DNA of 64,000 nt from Pinibacter soli (lineage in GTDB: Bacteria > Bacteroidota > Bacteroidia > Chitinophagales > Chitinophagaceae). Each line of letters starts with the position of its first letter. Within the stretch, counting starts at the first letter, position 1. This document shows, in pieces, positions 34,687 to 42,759 of the stretch. The translations under genes were made by a program, and so were the position numbers. The DNA lies in NCBI RefSeq assembly GCF_029961145.1, contig NZ_JASBRG010000007.1:305897-369896 (forward strand). Direction: 5' to 3'. Below the pieces are notes generated by a model. That model was not told where the DNA came from. It saw nothing but the letters and a program-made list of their open reading frames with translations, and did no database searches.

Positions 34687-36057
34687 GGCAAGTGTTTCAT
34701 TCAGCAACGTCTTCAACGCCGCATCCGAAGGCCTCGGCGCATCTACTGTCACGATCTTTCCTTCTTTGTCAAACACCATGAAACGCGGAATACCGGTGAT
34801 GTCGTAGAATTTAGCGATATCACTCCAGCCTGCTGCAAACAGCTGTGTGCCGCCCAGTTGTTGGGTTTGCACAAAGGTTTGCCATTTCTCTTTGTCTTTC
34901 AATTCATCCACAGAGATACTTACAAACTCCACATTCTTGCCCTTCATTTCTTCCTCCAATGTTTTCAGGAAAGGCAACTCCTTTTTGCACGGGCCGCACC
35001 AGGTGGCCCAAACATCGATCAGCACTACTTTTCCTTTAAGATCGTTCATGCTTACTTTTTTGCCATTGATGTCTTCATAGGAAAAATTATAAGAAGCGCT
35101 TCCTTTCTTGAAATTGTTCATCGCCTTCATGGTGTTGAAATAGGCGGCTTTCATCGAATCTGTTACCAGGTATTTTTTTAAAGGATCAATGTTGCTGGTA
35201 AATTCTTCGTATGATTTGAAGCGACTCATATTGTTGGCAACATAAGCGCCTTTCAAGGTGTCGTTGCCAAAAAGGTTAGCGGCCCATTCAGTGCGGTTTG
35301 CAGGTGCCGGCCCGTTTCTGTCGCCCATGAGGATGAAGAAGGTTGAGTAGTTACCCATGTATTCAACGGTTTCTCCTATCTGCAATATTGAAGCAGAAGT
35401 GTATTTTGGACTTTTTATGATTTGAGAGTAAAATTCAGGGTATTCAGCTTTTGTTGGATGCTTGGAATGTGGTACCAGCAAGTAATGCATCGCGTCGAGT
35501 TCCACATCCATGTCAACCGCCATCTTCATTAGCGTGTTGAATTTTTTGTTGGGCGTTGTGATCTTTTGATTGAATTTTTTTGCCTCAGGTAGAAAACCAT
35601 TCAGATTTTTAAAGTACTCCTGGTACTCCATGTTAACATTTAAAAACTGAAACGCAGGTCGGGCAATAACGGAAGATGCTGTGGCCCAATCTGCCAACAG
35701 TTTGTTTTCCTGAGAGCCACTTAGCATTTTGTACCCTTCGTTGTTTATTTCGACAGACAAAGCATCTCCACTTTTGATGTAGATTCTTATAGGGTTATTG
35801 CCTTTGCCCTCAGCAATGTAATAAAAACCTTCTTCTGGATTCGAGAGTGCGAAGGCGAAATCTTTGTCCTTGCCGGGTTTTGCAGTGGCAATAGGAATAC
35901 GTTTGCCTTCATGCACTTTCATGAGCATCAAATCGGTTGTGTAACTTTTTTGAAAAGTGCCAGTCAGTACAAATAGTTTCGCAGGCGGTACTGTTGCGTG
36001 TACAGTTGTGTAGCAAGCTGCTATCAACAGCAGCAATAAAGCAGAGCATTTCTTCAT
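34681..36057 (-). CDS. TlpA-family thioredoxin-like protein, locus 2
   Basis: A 458-residue exported protein. I chose ATG 36057 (MKKCSALLLLLIAACYTTVHA); an in-frame ATG seven codons upstream is also possible. An N-terminal DUF4369-like beta domain is followed by a long helical linker and a C-terminal thioredoxin domain with VLIDVWATWCGPCKKELPFL near residue 355 and cis-Pro loop GIPRFMVFDKEG. Expected role: periplasmic thiol-disulfide exchange. The CCGTGGGGTAAAAT motif lies 50 bp upstream, so it is probably under the ECF sigma factor encoded just downstream. Confidence 0.9.
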   Translation of the reverse strand: MKKCSALLLLLIAACYTTVHATVPPAKLFVLTGTFQKSYTTDLMLMKVHEGKRIPIATAKPGKDKDFAFALSNPEEGFYYIAEGKGNNPIRIYIKSGDALSVEINNEGYKMLSGSQENKLLADWATASSVIARPAFQFLNVNMEYQEYFKNLNGFLPEAKKFNQKITTPNKKFNTLMKMAVDMDVELDAMHYLLVPHSKHPTKAEYPEFYSQIIKSPKYTSASILQIGETVEYMGNYSTFFILMGDRNGPAPANRTEWAANLFGNDTLKGAYVANNMSRFKSYEEFTSNIDPLKKYLVTDSMKAAYFNTMKAMNNFKKGSASYNFSYEDINGKKVSMNDLKGKVVLIDVWATWCGPCKKELPFLKTLEEEMKGKNVEFVSISVDELKDKEKWQTFVQTQQLGGTQLFAAGWSDIAKFYDITGIPRFMVFDKEGKIVTVDAPRPSDAALKTLLNETLAN

Positions 36058-36107
36058 TATAAAGCTTTTATGTTTCATGACATTTTCAAAGACGAAACCA
36101 TGAAACC

Positions 36108-36121
36108 ATTTTACCCCACGG
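36108..36121 (-). promoter_or_regulatory. Putative ECF promoter before TlpA, locus 2
   Basis: CCGTGGGGTAAAAT on the minus strand, 50 bp before ATG 36057, with AAAAAAAATAAAGCCA directly upstream. It is identical over 14 bases to sites before FecR and before the second TlpA-type gene. Confidence 0.6.
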
Positions 36122-36149
36122 TGGCTTTATTTTTTTTCTGTGTCGCACC

Positions 36150-36182
36150 AGACCTGACAGGTTTTGAAAACCTGTCAGGTCT
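36150..36182. repeat. GACCTGACAGG palindrome, copy 1
   Basis: A 33-base palindrome with 16-base arms AGACCTGACAGGTTTT around one central G. It lies between the two TlpA-type genes, 56 bp past the stop of the upstream one. Confidence 0.9.
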
Positions 36183-36238
36183 GGCTCCGCGATAATACTG
36201 CAATGTCTGTTTAGTGATTGCGCTTCGACTATGCAATT

Positions 36239-36847
36239 CTATTTCTTCGCTCCTGCGTTCGATTGAATATATTCTACCGCACTTTGTGGCATGGCGATAA
36301 TATTGAACTCCTTATCAATTACAACATAAGTTGGAAAGGTATGAGAGTTGAATTTTCTTTCCATCAATGCTAGATTGTCTGAGGGTACTTCATTATGAAG
36401 AGCAGTATCTATCGCTGATGTTAGTGTAAGGTGCTGCCAATTAGAATTTTTTATTTTAAGTGACGCAAATCGCGGGTTTTCACTTTTAAATAAATCTCTC
36501 CAAACCGGGTAACTATTTACTGAAACACTGACAATCGAAATTTTTTTCGAATTGTCATTTTGCTTTAGCAAGTTGTCAAATTGATTCATTTCATTGATAC
36601 AAGGCGGGCAGTCTTTAAACCAGAAGTCAACAATGGTTATTGGTGTGGTTGGTTGTAATGTAGTTTTATGACCTTCAATGTCTGTAAATATAGACGGATC
36701 AAACTTTTCTCCCACATGCTTCAAAATTGCTTCACTTGCCGGCTGCGAAGGTTGATTGTTTGTTTTAGAAAGATATAGACTGCGGCCAAAGAAGAAAAGC
36801 AAGAGAAAGAGTACGCAAAGCAGTAAGGGTTTTAGGTATTTTTTCAT
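36239..36847 (-). CDS. Membrane-anchored thioredoxin-like protein with CPPC site
   Basis: A 202-residue protein. I chose ATG 36847 (MKKYLKPLLLCVLFLLLFFF); the frame extends to 37024, but that region holds the ECF-like promoter and no sensible protein. An uncleaved N-terminal helix at about 5-22 anchors a periplasmic thioredoxin-fold domain. The active site is DCPPC (Cys80 and Cys83) where TlpA proteins usually have CGPC or CxPC. It ends with a SHTFPTYVVIDKEFNIIAMP strand containing the cis-Pro. It lies upstream of the larger TlpA gene and carries the same promoter-like motif. Confidence 0.85.
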   Translation of the reverse strand: MKKYLKPLLLCVLFLLLFFFGRSLYLSKTNNQPSQPASEAILKHVGEKFDPSIFTDIEGHKTTLQPTTPITIVDFWFKDCPPCINEMNQFDNLLKQNDNSKKISIVSVSVNSYPVWRDLFKSENPRFASLKIKNSNWQHLTLTSAIDTALHNEVPSDNLALMERKFNSHTFPTYVVIDKEFNIIAMPQSAVEYIQSNAGAKK

Positions 36848-36882
36848 GTCAAGGGTTTTGTTGTAGACGAATATACGGTGAC

Positions 36883-36896
36883 ATTTTACCCCACGG
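36883..36896 (-). promoter_or_regulatory. Putative ECF promoter before the CPPC thioredoxin gene
   Basis: CCGTGGGGTAAAAT on the minus strand, 35 bp before ATG 36847, preceded by AAAAAAAATGATTT. It is the third copy of this motif in the window; all three lie upstream of locus-2 genes. Confidence 0.6.
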
Positions 36897-37060
36897 AAAT
36901 CATTTTTTTTGCTTAACGCTGAAAACCAACGCTTACGGCCCGTGGAAACACGTTCTGCGTTAGGCATTTCGTCAAGCATCAGGCAATAACGCATGTTCAT
37001 CCAAAAAACGAATTCAGGATTCAAACTTTCCTTATTTTGCGGCCTTCTATACGATTAAAT

Positions 37061-39394
37061 ATGACTATAAAGCATTTCATTGCTGCATCGTTTGTATGCG
37101 GCTCTTTTCTAACAAGCTCTGCTCAAAACGCTGTTACGTTGCAAGACTATCAGCGTGCGGAAAGTTTTTTAGGTTATAGCACCCACAAGTATCTTGACCG
37201 TACTTTTTCATCTCCCAACTGGATATCCGGCGATCGCTTCTGGTATCGCACGCTTACTCCAAAGGGAAGTGAATTTATATTGGTTGATCCGGTTAAAAAA
37301 ACAAAAGCACCGGCCTTTGATGCGGCGCGATTGGCGGCGGCATTATCATCCGTTGCACCTATTGGTGTTTTGCCAGATGCTTTGCCGTTCAACTATTTCA
37401 CCTATTCTGATGACAACCGTTTTATTTCTTTCTATGCATTCAGGCAACAATGGAAAGTAAATTTGCAGGATTATAGCATCGCTGCAGAAAAGTCAGCGGA
37501 TCAGAACAGTGCCAGTGCAAATAATGTTCCCGAGGTAGTTTCACCTGATGGAAGCAAAGCCGCGTACATTAAAGACTGGAACCTTTGGATGCGTGACACC
37601 AAAACAGGGAAAGAAACGCAACTTACTAAAGATGGTATCAAAGACTTTGGATACTCAACCGATAATGCGGGCTGGAAACATAGCAACAATGCCATTCTTC
37701 GCTGGTCGCCTGACTCCAAAAAGATCGCCACCTTTAAACAGGATCAAAGGCAAGTTGGCGAAATGTATCTCGTTTCTACCAATGTTGGACATCCTAAATT
37801 GGAACAATGGAAATATCCGTTGCCAGGCGATGAACATATTCCTATGATCACAAGAGTGGTTATTGAAGTAGAAAATCCAAAAGTTATTACGTTAAATGTT
37901 GCACCGGATCCACACCGCGCCACGCTAAGTGATGACGTTGCCAGCAGCGGAACTTTTGATGATGTAGATTGGAGCACAGACGGCAACTGGCTTGCGTTTG
38001 TTTCTACTTCGCGTGACCACAAAAATGAAAAGGTCCGTATTGCCAATGCAAATACAGGCGAGGTGCGTGAAGTGTTTGAAGAAAATGTGACTACGCAGTA
38101 TCAATCCGGCTGGGGAACTATCAACTGGAAATTTTTGCCAAAAACAAATGAACTCATTTGGTTCTCTGAAAGAGATAGCTGGGGCCATTTATATTTATAC
38201 GATGCGGCTACCGGGAAAGTGAAAAACCAGATTACCAAAGGCAATTTCATGGTGAGCGATTTGCTGAAAGTGGATGAAAAAAGCCGCGTTATTTATTTCT
38301 ACGCACGCGGTTTGGAAAAAGAAAACCCCTACTACAGACAATTGTATAAAATTGGTTTTGATGGAAAAGGTATGACCGTACTTAGTCCGGCCGAAGGTTA
38401 CCACACCGTATTCTTTGCCAAGTCCGGAAAATATATGGTGGATACTTATTCCAAACTTGACGTCCCTCCTGTTACCGTTTTGCTTGATCAAAATGGTAAG
38501 CAAATGATGGAGGTGGAACGCACCGATGTGTCACGTTTGAAAGATGCGATTGGCTGGAAAGCGCCAACACCAATCACTGTGAAGGCACATGATGGAGTAA
38601 CTGATCTATATGGTTTGATGTTTACTCCAACGCATTTGGACCCTTCCAAAAAATATCCTGTTATTGATTATGTATACCCTGGTCCGCAGGGAGGCAGCAT
38701 GAACGGAACGTGGGAATTTTCATCGGCCCGCGGCGATAACCAGGCGCTGGCAGAATTAGGATTTTGTGTTGTTTTAATTGAAGGAACCGGCAATCCCTTG
38801 CGCAGCAAGAGTTTCCAAGACATGTACTTCCCTGATCTAAGCATCAACACATTACCCGACCAGGTTAGCGGTATTCGTCAGTTGGCTCAGCGTTATTCAT
38901 ATTTGGATACTACACGAATTGGTATCTGGGGACATTCTGGTGGCGGTTTTGCAACGGCGGCAGCAATGTTCAACTATCCTGACTTCTTTAAAGTAGGCAT
39001 CAGCGAAAGTGGAAATCATGAAAATCGGAATTACGAAGATGACTGGGGTGAACGCTATATTGGTTTGCTTAAGAAAAATGCAGATGGCAGCGACAATTAT
39101 GCTGCGCAGGCCAATCAACTTTATGCAAGAAAATTAAAGGGAAAATTGTTGCTGGCACATGGCATGATGGATGACAACGTGCCTCCGTATAACACGATGC
39201 TGGTGATAGATGCTTTGGAAAAAGCAGGAAAAGATTTTGATCTGATCGTATTTCCGCAGGCCCACCACGGCTATGGTGAAAATTCATATTACATGATGCG
39301 TCGCCGCTGGGATTATTTTGTAACAAATCTCCTGGGTGCCGAGCATCCAAAGGAATATAAGTTGCAGGTAACTGGCGACAGACGTGTGATGTAG
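37061..39394 (+). CDS. S9 family dipeptidyl peptidase (DPP-IV type)
   Basis: A 777-residue exported serine peptidase. The ATG at 37061 gives a clear signal peptide ending TSSAQ; an in-frame TTG lies 24 bp earlier. Residues about 90-480 form the DPP-IV N-terminal beta propeller (SPDGSKAAYIKDWNLWMRD, LRWSPDSKKIATFKQDQRQV). The C-terminal alpha/beta hydrolase has the nucleophile serine in GIWGHSGGGFATAAAM, the Asp in GMMDDNVPPYN and the His in AHHGYG. The nucleophile elbow is GHSGGG instead of the more common GWSYGG. It removes dipeptides from peptide N termini in the periplasm. It is divergent from the TlpA-type genes of SusCD locus 2. Confidence 0.92.
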   Translation: MTIKHFIAASFVCGSFLTSSAQNAVTLQDYQRAESFLGYSTHKYLDRTFSSPNWISGDRFWYRTLTPKGSEFILVDPVKKTKAPAFDAARLAAALSSVAPIGVLPDALPFNYFTYSDDNRFISFYAFRQQWKVNLQDYSIAAEKSADQNSASANNVPEVVSPDGSKAAYIKDWNLWMRDTKTGKETQLTKDGIKDFGYSTDNAGWKHSNNAILRWSPDSKKIATFKQDQRQVGEMYLVSTNVGHPKLEQWKYPLPGDEHIPMITRVVIEVENPKVITLNVAPDPHRATLSDDVASSGTFDDVDWSTDGNWLAFVSTSRDHKNEKVRIANANTGEVREVFEENVTTQYQSGWGTINWKFLPKTNELIWFSERDSWGHLYLYDAATGKVKNQITKGNFMVSDLLKVDEKSRVIYFYARGLEKENPYYRQLYKIGFDGKGMTVLSPAEGYHTVFFAKSGKYMVDTYSKLDVPPVTVLLDQNGKQMMEVERTDVSRLKDAIGWKAPTPITVKAHDGVTDLYGLMFTPTHLDPSKKYPVIDYVYPGPQGGSMNGTWEFSSARGDNQALAELGFCVVLIEGTGNPLRSKSFQDMYFPDLSINTLPDQVSGIRQLAQRYSYLDTTRIGIWGHSGGGFATAAAMFNYPDFFKVGISESGNHENRNYEDDWGERYIGLLKKNADGSDNYAAQANQLYARKLKGKLLLAHGMMDDNVPPYNTMLVIDALEKAGKDFDLIVFPQAHHGYGENSYYMMRRRWDYFVTNLLGAEHPKEYKLQVTGDRRVM

Positions 39395-39409
39395 CGTTTA
39401 TTAGGTGTT

Positions 39410-39456
39410 GCGACTAAGACCTGACAGGTTTTCAAAACCTGTCAGGTCTTAGTCGC
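39410..39456. repeat. GACCTGACAGG palindrome, copy 2 (47 bp, perfect)
   Basis: Perfect palindrome with 23-base arms: GCGACTAAGACC, then TGACAGGTTTT, around one central C. It is the longest member of the family in this window. It lies 16 bp after the dipeptidyl peptidase stop codon and could terminate transcription from both sides. Confidence 0.9.
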
Positions 39457-39559
39457 CGATGATGTGGCAAACTTCCATCAATCAACGATGTTTTTTAATG
39501 AAAAGATTCAACGCAACATCTGCGTAAATCTTTTACCGCAACTCGTTCGCTATTGCACC

Positions 39560-39592
39560 AGACCTGACAGGTTTTGAAAACCTGTCAGGTCT
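39560..39592. repeat. GACCTGACAGG palindrome, copy 3
   Basis: A 33-base palindrome with core identical to copy 1. Its left flank (GCACC) matches copy 1 and its right flank (TTAGTCGCCGAT) matches copy 2. Confidence 0.9.
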
Positions 39593-39703
39593 TAGTCGCC
39601 GATGCATGTTGCAAACTTCCGTCAATCAACCACTTTTTTATAATCAAAGATTCAGCACAACATCAGCGTAACTCAGTCTAATCTGCGTCATATGCGTGCC
39701 ATC

Positions 39704-42412
39704 TCATTTGGTTGTAACAACAATTTCCGCACTCTGCAAACCTTCTGCACTTGCTTTCACTTTTATCGTTCCTGCCTTCGCATTTGCTTTTACAATTGCC
39801 AACGCATAACCACTATATGCAGCTCTTTCTTTTGATGCAAACGAAACTAGATTTGCCGGGTCGCCGTTATCTGTTGCTACAATTTCACCGGCACCGGATA
39901 CTTCAAACTTAATGCTGTTGCCGGCTTCAGGAACTACTACTCCGTTTTTGTCAACAACGCAAACGGTAATGAATGAAAGATCTTTTCCATTTGCATTTGT
40001 ATTTTTTCTGTCTGCAGTCAATAAAAGTTTATATGCCGCACCGGCAGTTTTCACTTCATCGGTTGCCCATTTTTTTCCATTCCTGTAAGTGATTACTTTT
40101 AATGTCCCCGGTTCATACACCACTTCATCCCAGCGGAAACGATATTCATATTGCCCTCTCTTTTTTCTACCCAATGATTTGCCATTCAAAAACAATTCAG
40201 CTTCATCTCCTGATGAGTACACATGCACAGGCGTTATCTTACCTATGCGATTGGGCCATGTCCAATGCGGCAGGATATGCGCCATTGCCAGCTCCGGGCA
40301 CCAGCGTGATTGGTACAGGTAAAATCTATCCTTCTTAAAACCTGCCAAATCAATGATGCCTGAGTACGAACTGCGTGCAGAATAATAAGGCGTAGGTTCG
40401 CCGATATAATCCCAGCCCGACCAAACAAACTCACCAGCCACATAAGGGTTGTGATCCTGTGCGAAAAATACTTTGTCGGGTGAAGCGCCAAATGCCGCAG
40501 AGTACAAATCATAAGCACTCACTGCTTTATTTACCGGATCGCCACCAGTTGAATCGCTCACCGGTGCGCTGATGCCATCGGTCACAGGAAATATATAAGT
40601 GCCGCGTGTGCTAAGCGCAGAGGCCGTTTCACTGCTAACGATCATTTTATTGGAGAACTGTTTTTGAAATGCCGGATACAAAGGTGATGTGCGTATGCCT
40701 TTCAAATGACTGTAGGCCGGTGCATCACGAATGCCTTCTCCCTGGTAGTTCAAACTAATGATGTCAACTTGTTTTGGAAACGGCATGTCGGGCTTTGCAT
40801 AGTTCATCGATGCAGTTGCCGGGCGTGTGCTGTCTTCATCTCTTACAATATCGTGTAGTTGTTTGGCCAGGGCCGCACCTTCATCGCTGGTGTATTGTTC
40901 GCCCACCTCATTGCCAAAGCTCCACGCCATAACAGAAGGATGATTGCGATCTCGTCTGATGAACGAACGGATATCTGCCTCGTGCCAATCGCTGAATATT
41001 AAATGAAAGTCGAGCGGTGTTTTTCCTCTTTCCCAGCAATCAAACACTTCATCAATCACGAGAAACCCCATGCGATCCGCCAGATCGAGTAATTCAGGAG
41101 CCGGAGGATTGTGTGCAAGGCGAATCGCGTTGCAACCCATGTCACGCAACATTTCCAACTGTCGTTCTGCCGCACGTACATTGAATGCTGCGCCCAATGC
41201 GCCAAGATCGTGGTGCTGGTTTACGCCCTGGATGCGAACCGGTTTTCCGTTTACGGATAAACCTTTTACAGGATCAAATTGCAATGTGCGAATGCCGAAA
41301 CGTGTTTCGTACTCGTCAATAATTTTTCCATTTCTATACACACGCGTAACCGCGACATACATATTGCGATCCTTTGCCGGTAGCGGCTGCCAGAGTTTTG
41401 GATTATTTAGTAAAATAGATTTTTCTATCGTTTGCTTCTCCCCTGCTTTTACAGTTATGTCTGTTGATTGAAAGGAAGCGGTTGCATTTCCTGTTTTTAC
41501 AAACGAGTTGTTCAGCGAATAGATGTCTGTTGATACTTTCAAGCGCTGATCGGTTGTCGAAGTATTTGTTACGCAAACAGAAAGATCAACAGTTGCGGCG
41601 CTTGTTGAAATATTTTTCGTACTGACAAACGTGCCCCACTGTGCCACATGCACCGGATCAACTTTGGTGAGCCACACGTTGCGATACAAGCCGGCTCCGG
41701 GATACCAGCGTGATGAATTCGCGGGGTTGTCCAAACGGATCGCCAGTTGATTTTCTCCTTGTTTTATGTAAGGTGTAAGATCAAGTCGAAATGAATTATA
41801 ACCATAGGGCCAGCCACCGACGAGCTTTCCATTTAACCACACCATTGCGTAAGACATCGCTCCGTCAATATCGAGGTAAATGGATTTGTTGAGATCTGCC
41901 GAAGAGATGTTTAGTTTTCTGCGATACCACGCAACACCCTGTATAGGCAGGCGTCCCATGCCACCGCCAACTATCGCATTTTCTTCTTTATAAAACGGTT
42001 TGTCTATGGCCCAATCATGTGGAAGCGTTACGCTTTGCCATTGTGCATCGTTGAAGTTATTTTGCACAAAAGGAAAATCTTTGCCGGGATCGTTCTGCGG
42101 ACGTTGATGATGTTTAGACGCATCTTTGATGAAATCATTTGCCGTAGGCAATATCCAGGCTTTTAATGCATCCTTTGAAGTGATTGCCACACCTGATTCT
42201 GCGGCTCTTGTATCGGCAACTTTGTTATCATTTTTATCTGTTACAACAGGACGCTCGTCGTATATTAATTTGTCAGGCTCTGTGTCATAACGCATGAACT
42301 TCCAACCATCGTTGAGGCTGATGCGCTGGCGGATTTGGGCGTTGGAAGCAGCTGAAAGTGCTGCCAGTAACAGGCAAGCTGCAAGACGCAAGAATCGTTG
42401 ATTAATGTACAT
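39704..42412 (-). CDS. GH2-family beta-galactosidase-like enzyme
   Basis: A 902-residue exported glycoside hydrolase family 2 protein. Signal peptide to about residue 25 (SAASNAQ). Jelly-roll sugar-binding domain, Ig-like domain, then a TIM barrel with the acid/base Glu in SWSFGNEVGEQYT and the nucleophile Glu in KMIVSSETASALSTRGTY. DUF4982 (SSGDEAELFLNGKSLG) and a further beta domain at the C terminus complete the usual layout of Bacteroidota GH2 enzymes that remove beta-linked galactose and related residues. Substrate specificity cannot be read from sequence. It is one of several exported hemicellulose enzymes here and is transcribed divergently from the acetylesterase gene. Confidence 0.92.
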   Translation of the reverse strand: MYINQRFLRLAACLLLAALSAASNAQIRQRISLNDGWKFMRYDTEPDKLIYDERPVVTDKNDNKVADTRAAESGVAITSKDALKAWILPTANDFIKDASKHHQRPQNDPGKDFPFVQNNFNDAQWQSVTLPHDWAIDKPFYKEENAIVGGGMGRLPIQGVAWYRRKLNISSADLNKSIYLDIDGAMSYAMVWLNGKLVGGWPYGYNSFRLDLTPYIKQGENQLAIRLDNPANSSRWYPGAGLYRNVWLTKVDPVHVAQWGTFVSTKNISTSAATVDLSVCVTNTSTTDQRLKVSTDIYSLNNSFVKTGNATASFQSTDITVKAGEKQTIEKSILLNNPKLWQPLPAKDRNMYVAVTRVYRNGKIIDEYETRFGIRTLQFDPVKGLSVNGKPVRIQGVNQHHDLGALGAAFNVRAAERQLEMLRDMGCNAIRLAHNPPAPELLDLADRMGFLVIDEVFDCWERGKTPLDFHLIFSDWHEADIRSFIRRDRNHPSVMAWSFGNEVGEQYTSDEGAALAKQLHDIVRDEDSTRPATASMNYAKPDMPFPKQVDIISLNYQGEGIRDAPAYSHLKGIRTSPLYPAFQKQFSNKMIVSSETASALSTRGTYIFPVTDGISAPVSDSTGGDPVNKAVSAYDLYSAAFGASPDKVFFAQDHNPYVAGEFVWSGWDYIGEPTPYYSARSSYSGIIDLAGFKKDRFYLYQSRWCPELAMAHILPHWTWPNRIGKITPVHVYSSGDEAELFLNGKSLGRKKRGQYEYRFRWDEVVYEPGTLKVITYRNGKKWATDEVKTAGAAYKLLLTADRKNTNANGKDLSFITVCVVDKNGVVVPEAGNSIKFEVSGAGEIVATDNGDPANLVSFASKERAAYSGYALAIVKANAKAGTIKVKASAEGLQSAEIVVTTK

Positions 42413-42492
42413 AGGCCGTGTATTGTGCCGACATTACAAATTCAGAAAGGAAGAGTTATTCAGATGTCTGAAACCAATCAACAAGGTCGTTT

Positions 42493-42575
42493 GTCATCCC
42501 GAGGAACGAGGGATCTGAGTATTGCGCAAAGCGTTTGGCAGTGTTCGTCGCAGATCCCGCGTTCCTCGGGGTGAC
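42493..42575. repeat. GTCATCCCGAGG inverted repeat in a divergent promoter region
   Basis: GTCATCCCGAGGAACGAGGG (start of left arm, 42493-42516) pairs with the right arm at 42552-42575, with two or three mismatches. Elements of this type occur in many Bacteroidota. Here it lies between divergent genes (GH2 and acetylesterase), where a terminator role makes little sense. Apart from it and the acetylesterase promoter, the 347-bp gap 42413-42759 holds nothing I recognise. Confidence 0.75.
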
Positions 42576-42686
42576 AAAAACGTCGCTGTTAATTTATTTG
42601 CCTCCCAGCTGTAGTAACGTCGTGGTATTTAAAATTAAGTGTACTTGCGACACCTAAAAACTATTTTCAACAAATATATGCAACCG

Positions 42687-42717
42687 ATTGCAATGATTAT
42701 GATTTTTTATATTTTTG
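42687..42717 (+). promoter_or_regulatory. Bacteroidota housekeeping promoter of the acetylesterase gene
   Basis: ATTG at 42687-42690, 19 bases, TATTTTTG at 42710-42717. The second box matches TAnnTTTG exactly. It would start transcription near 42724, which excludes the in-frame TTG at 42715 and supports ATG 42760 as the start. Confidence 0.65.
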
Positions 42718-42759
42718 AACCTAACAATGGGTAATTTCACTCAAAGCCAATTCATTAGA

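Larger units (their letters stand above)
39395..39703. other. 309-bp convergent gap with duplicated palindromes
   Basis: No gene is seen. Palindromes at 39410-39456 and 39560-39592 are each followed by a related stretch, TTAGTCGCCGATG then GCAAACTTCC and TCAATCAAC, so the gap is largely a diverged direct duplication of about 150 bp. It separates the convergent dipeptidyl peptidase and GH2 genes. Confidence 0.7.

Noticed and set aside
36848-37024. 59-residue N-terminal extension of the CPPC thioredoxin
   Set aside because: It covers the CCGTGGGGTAAAAT site and has no protein-like features; the ATG at 36847 gives a membrane anchor directly.
42715-42759. TTG start for the acetylesterase
   Set aside because: It overlaps the TATTTTTG promoter box, so the codon would lie upstream of the transcript start.
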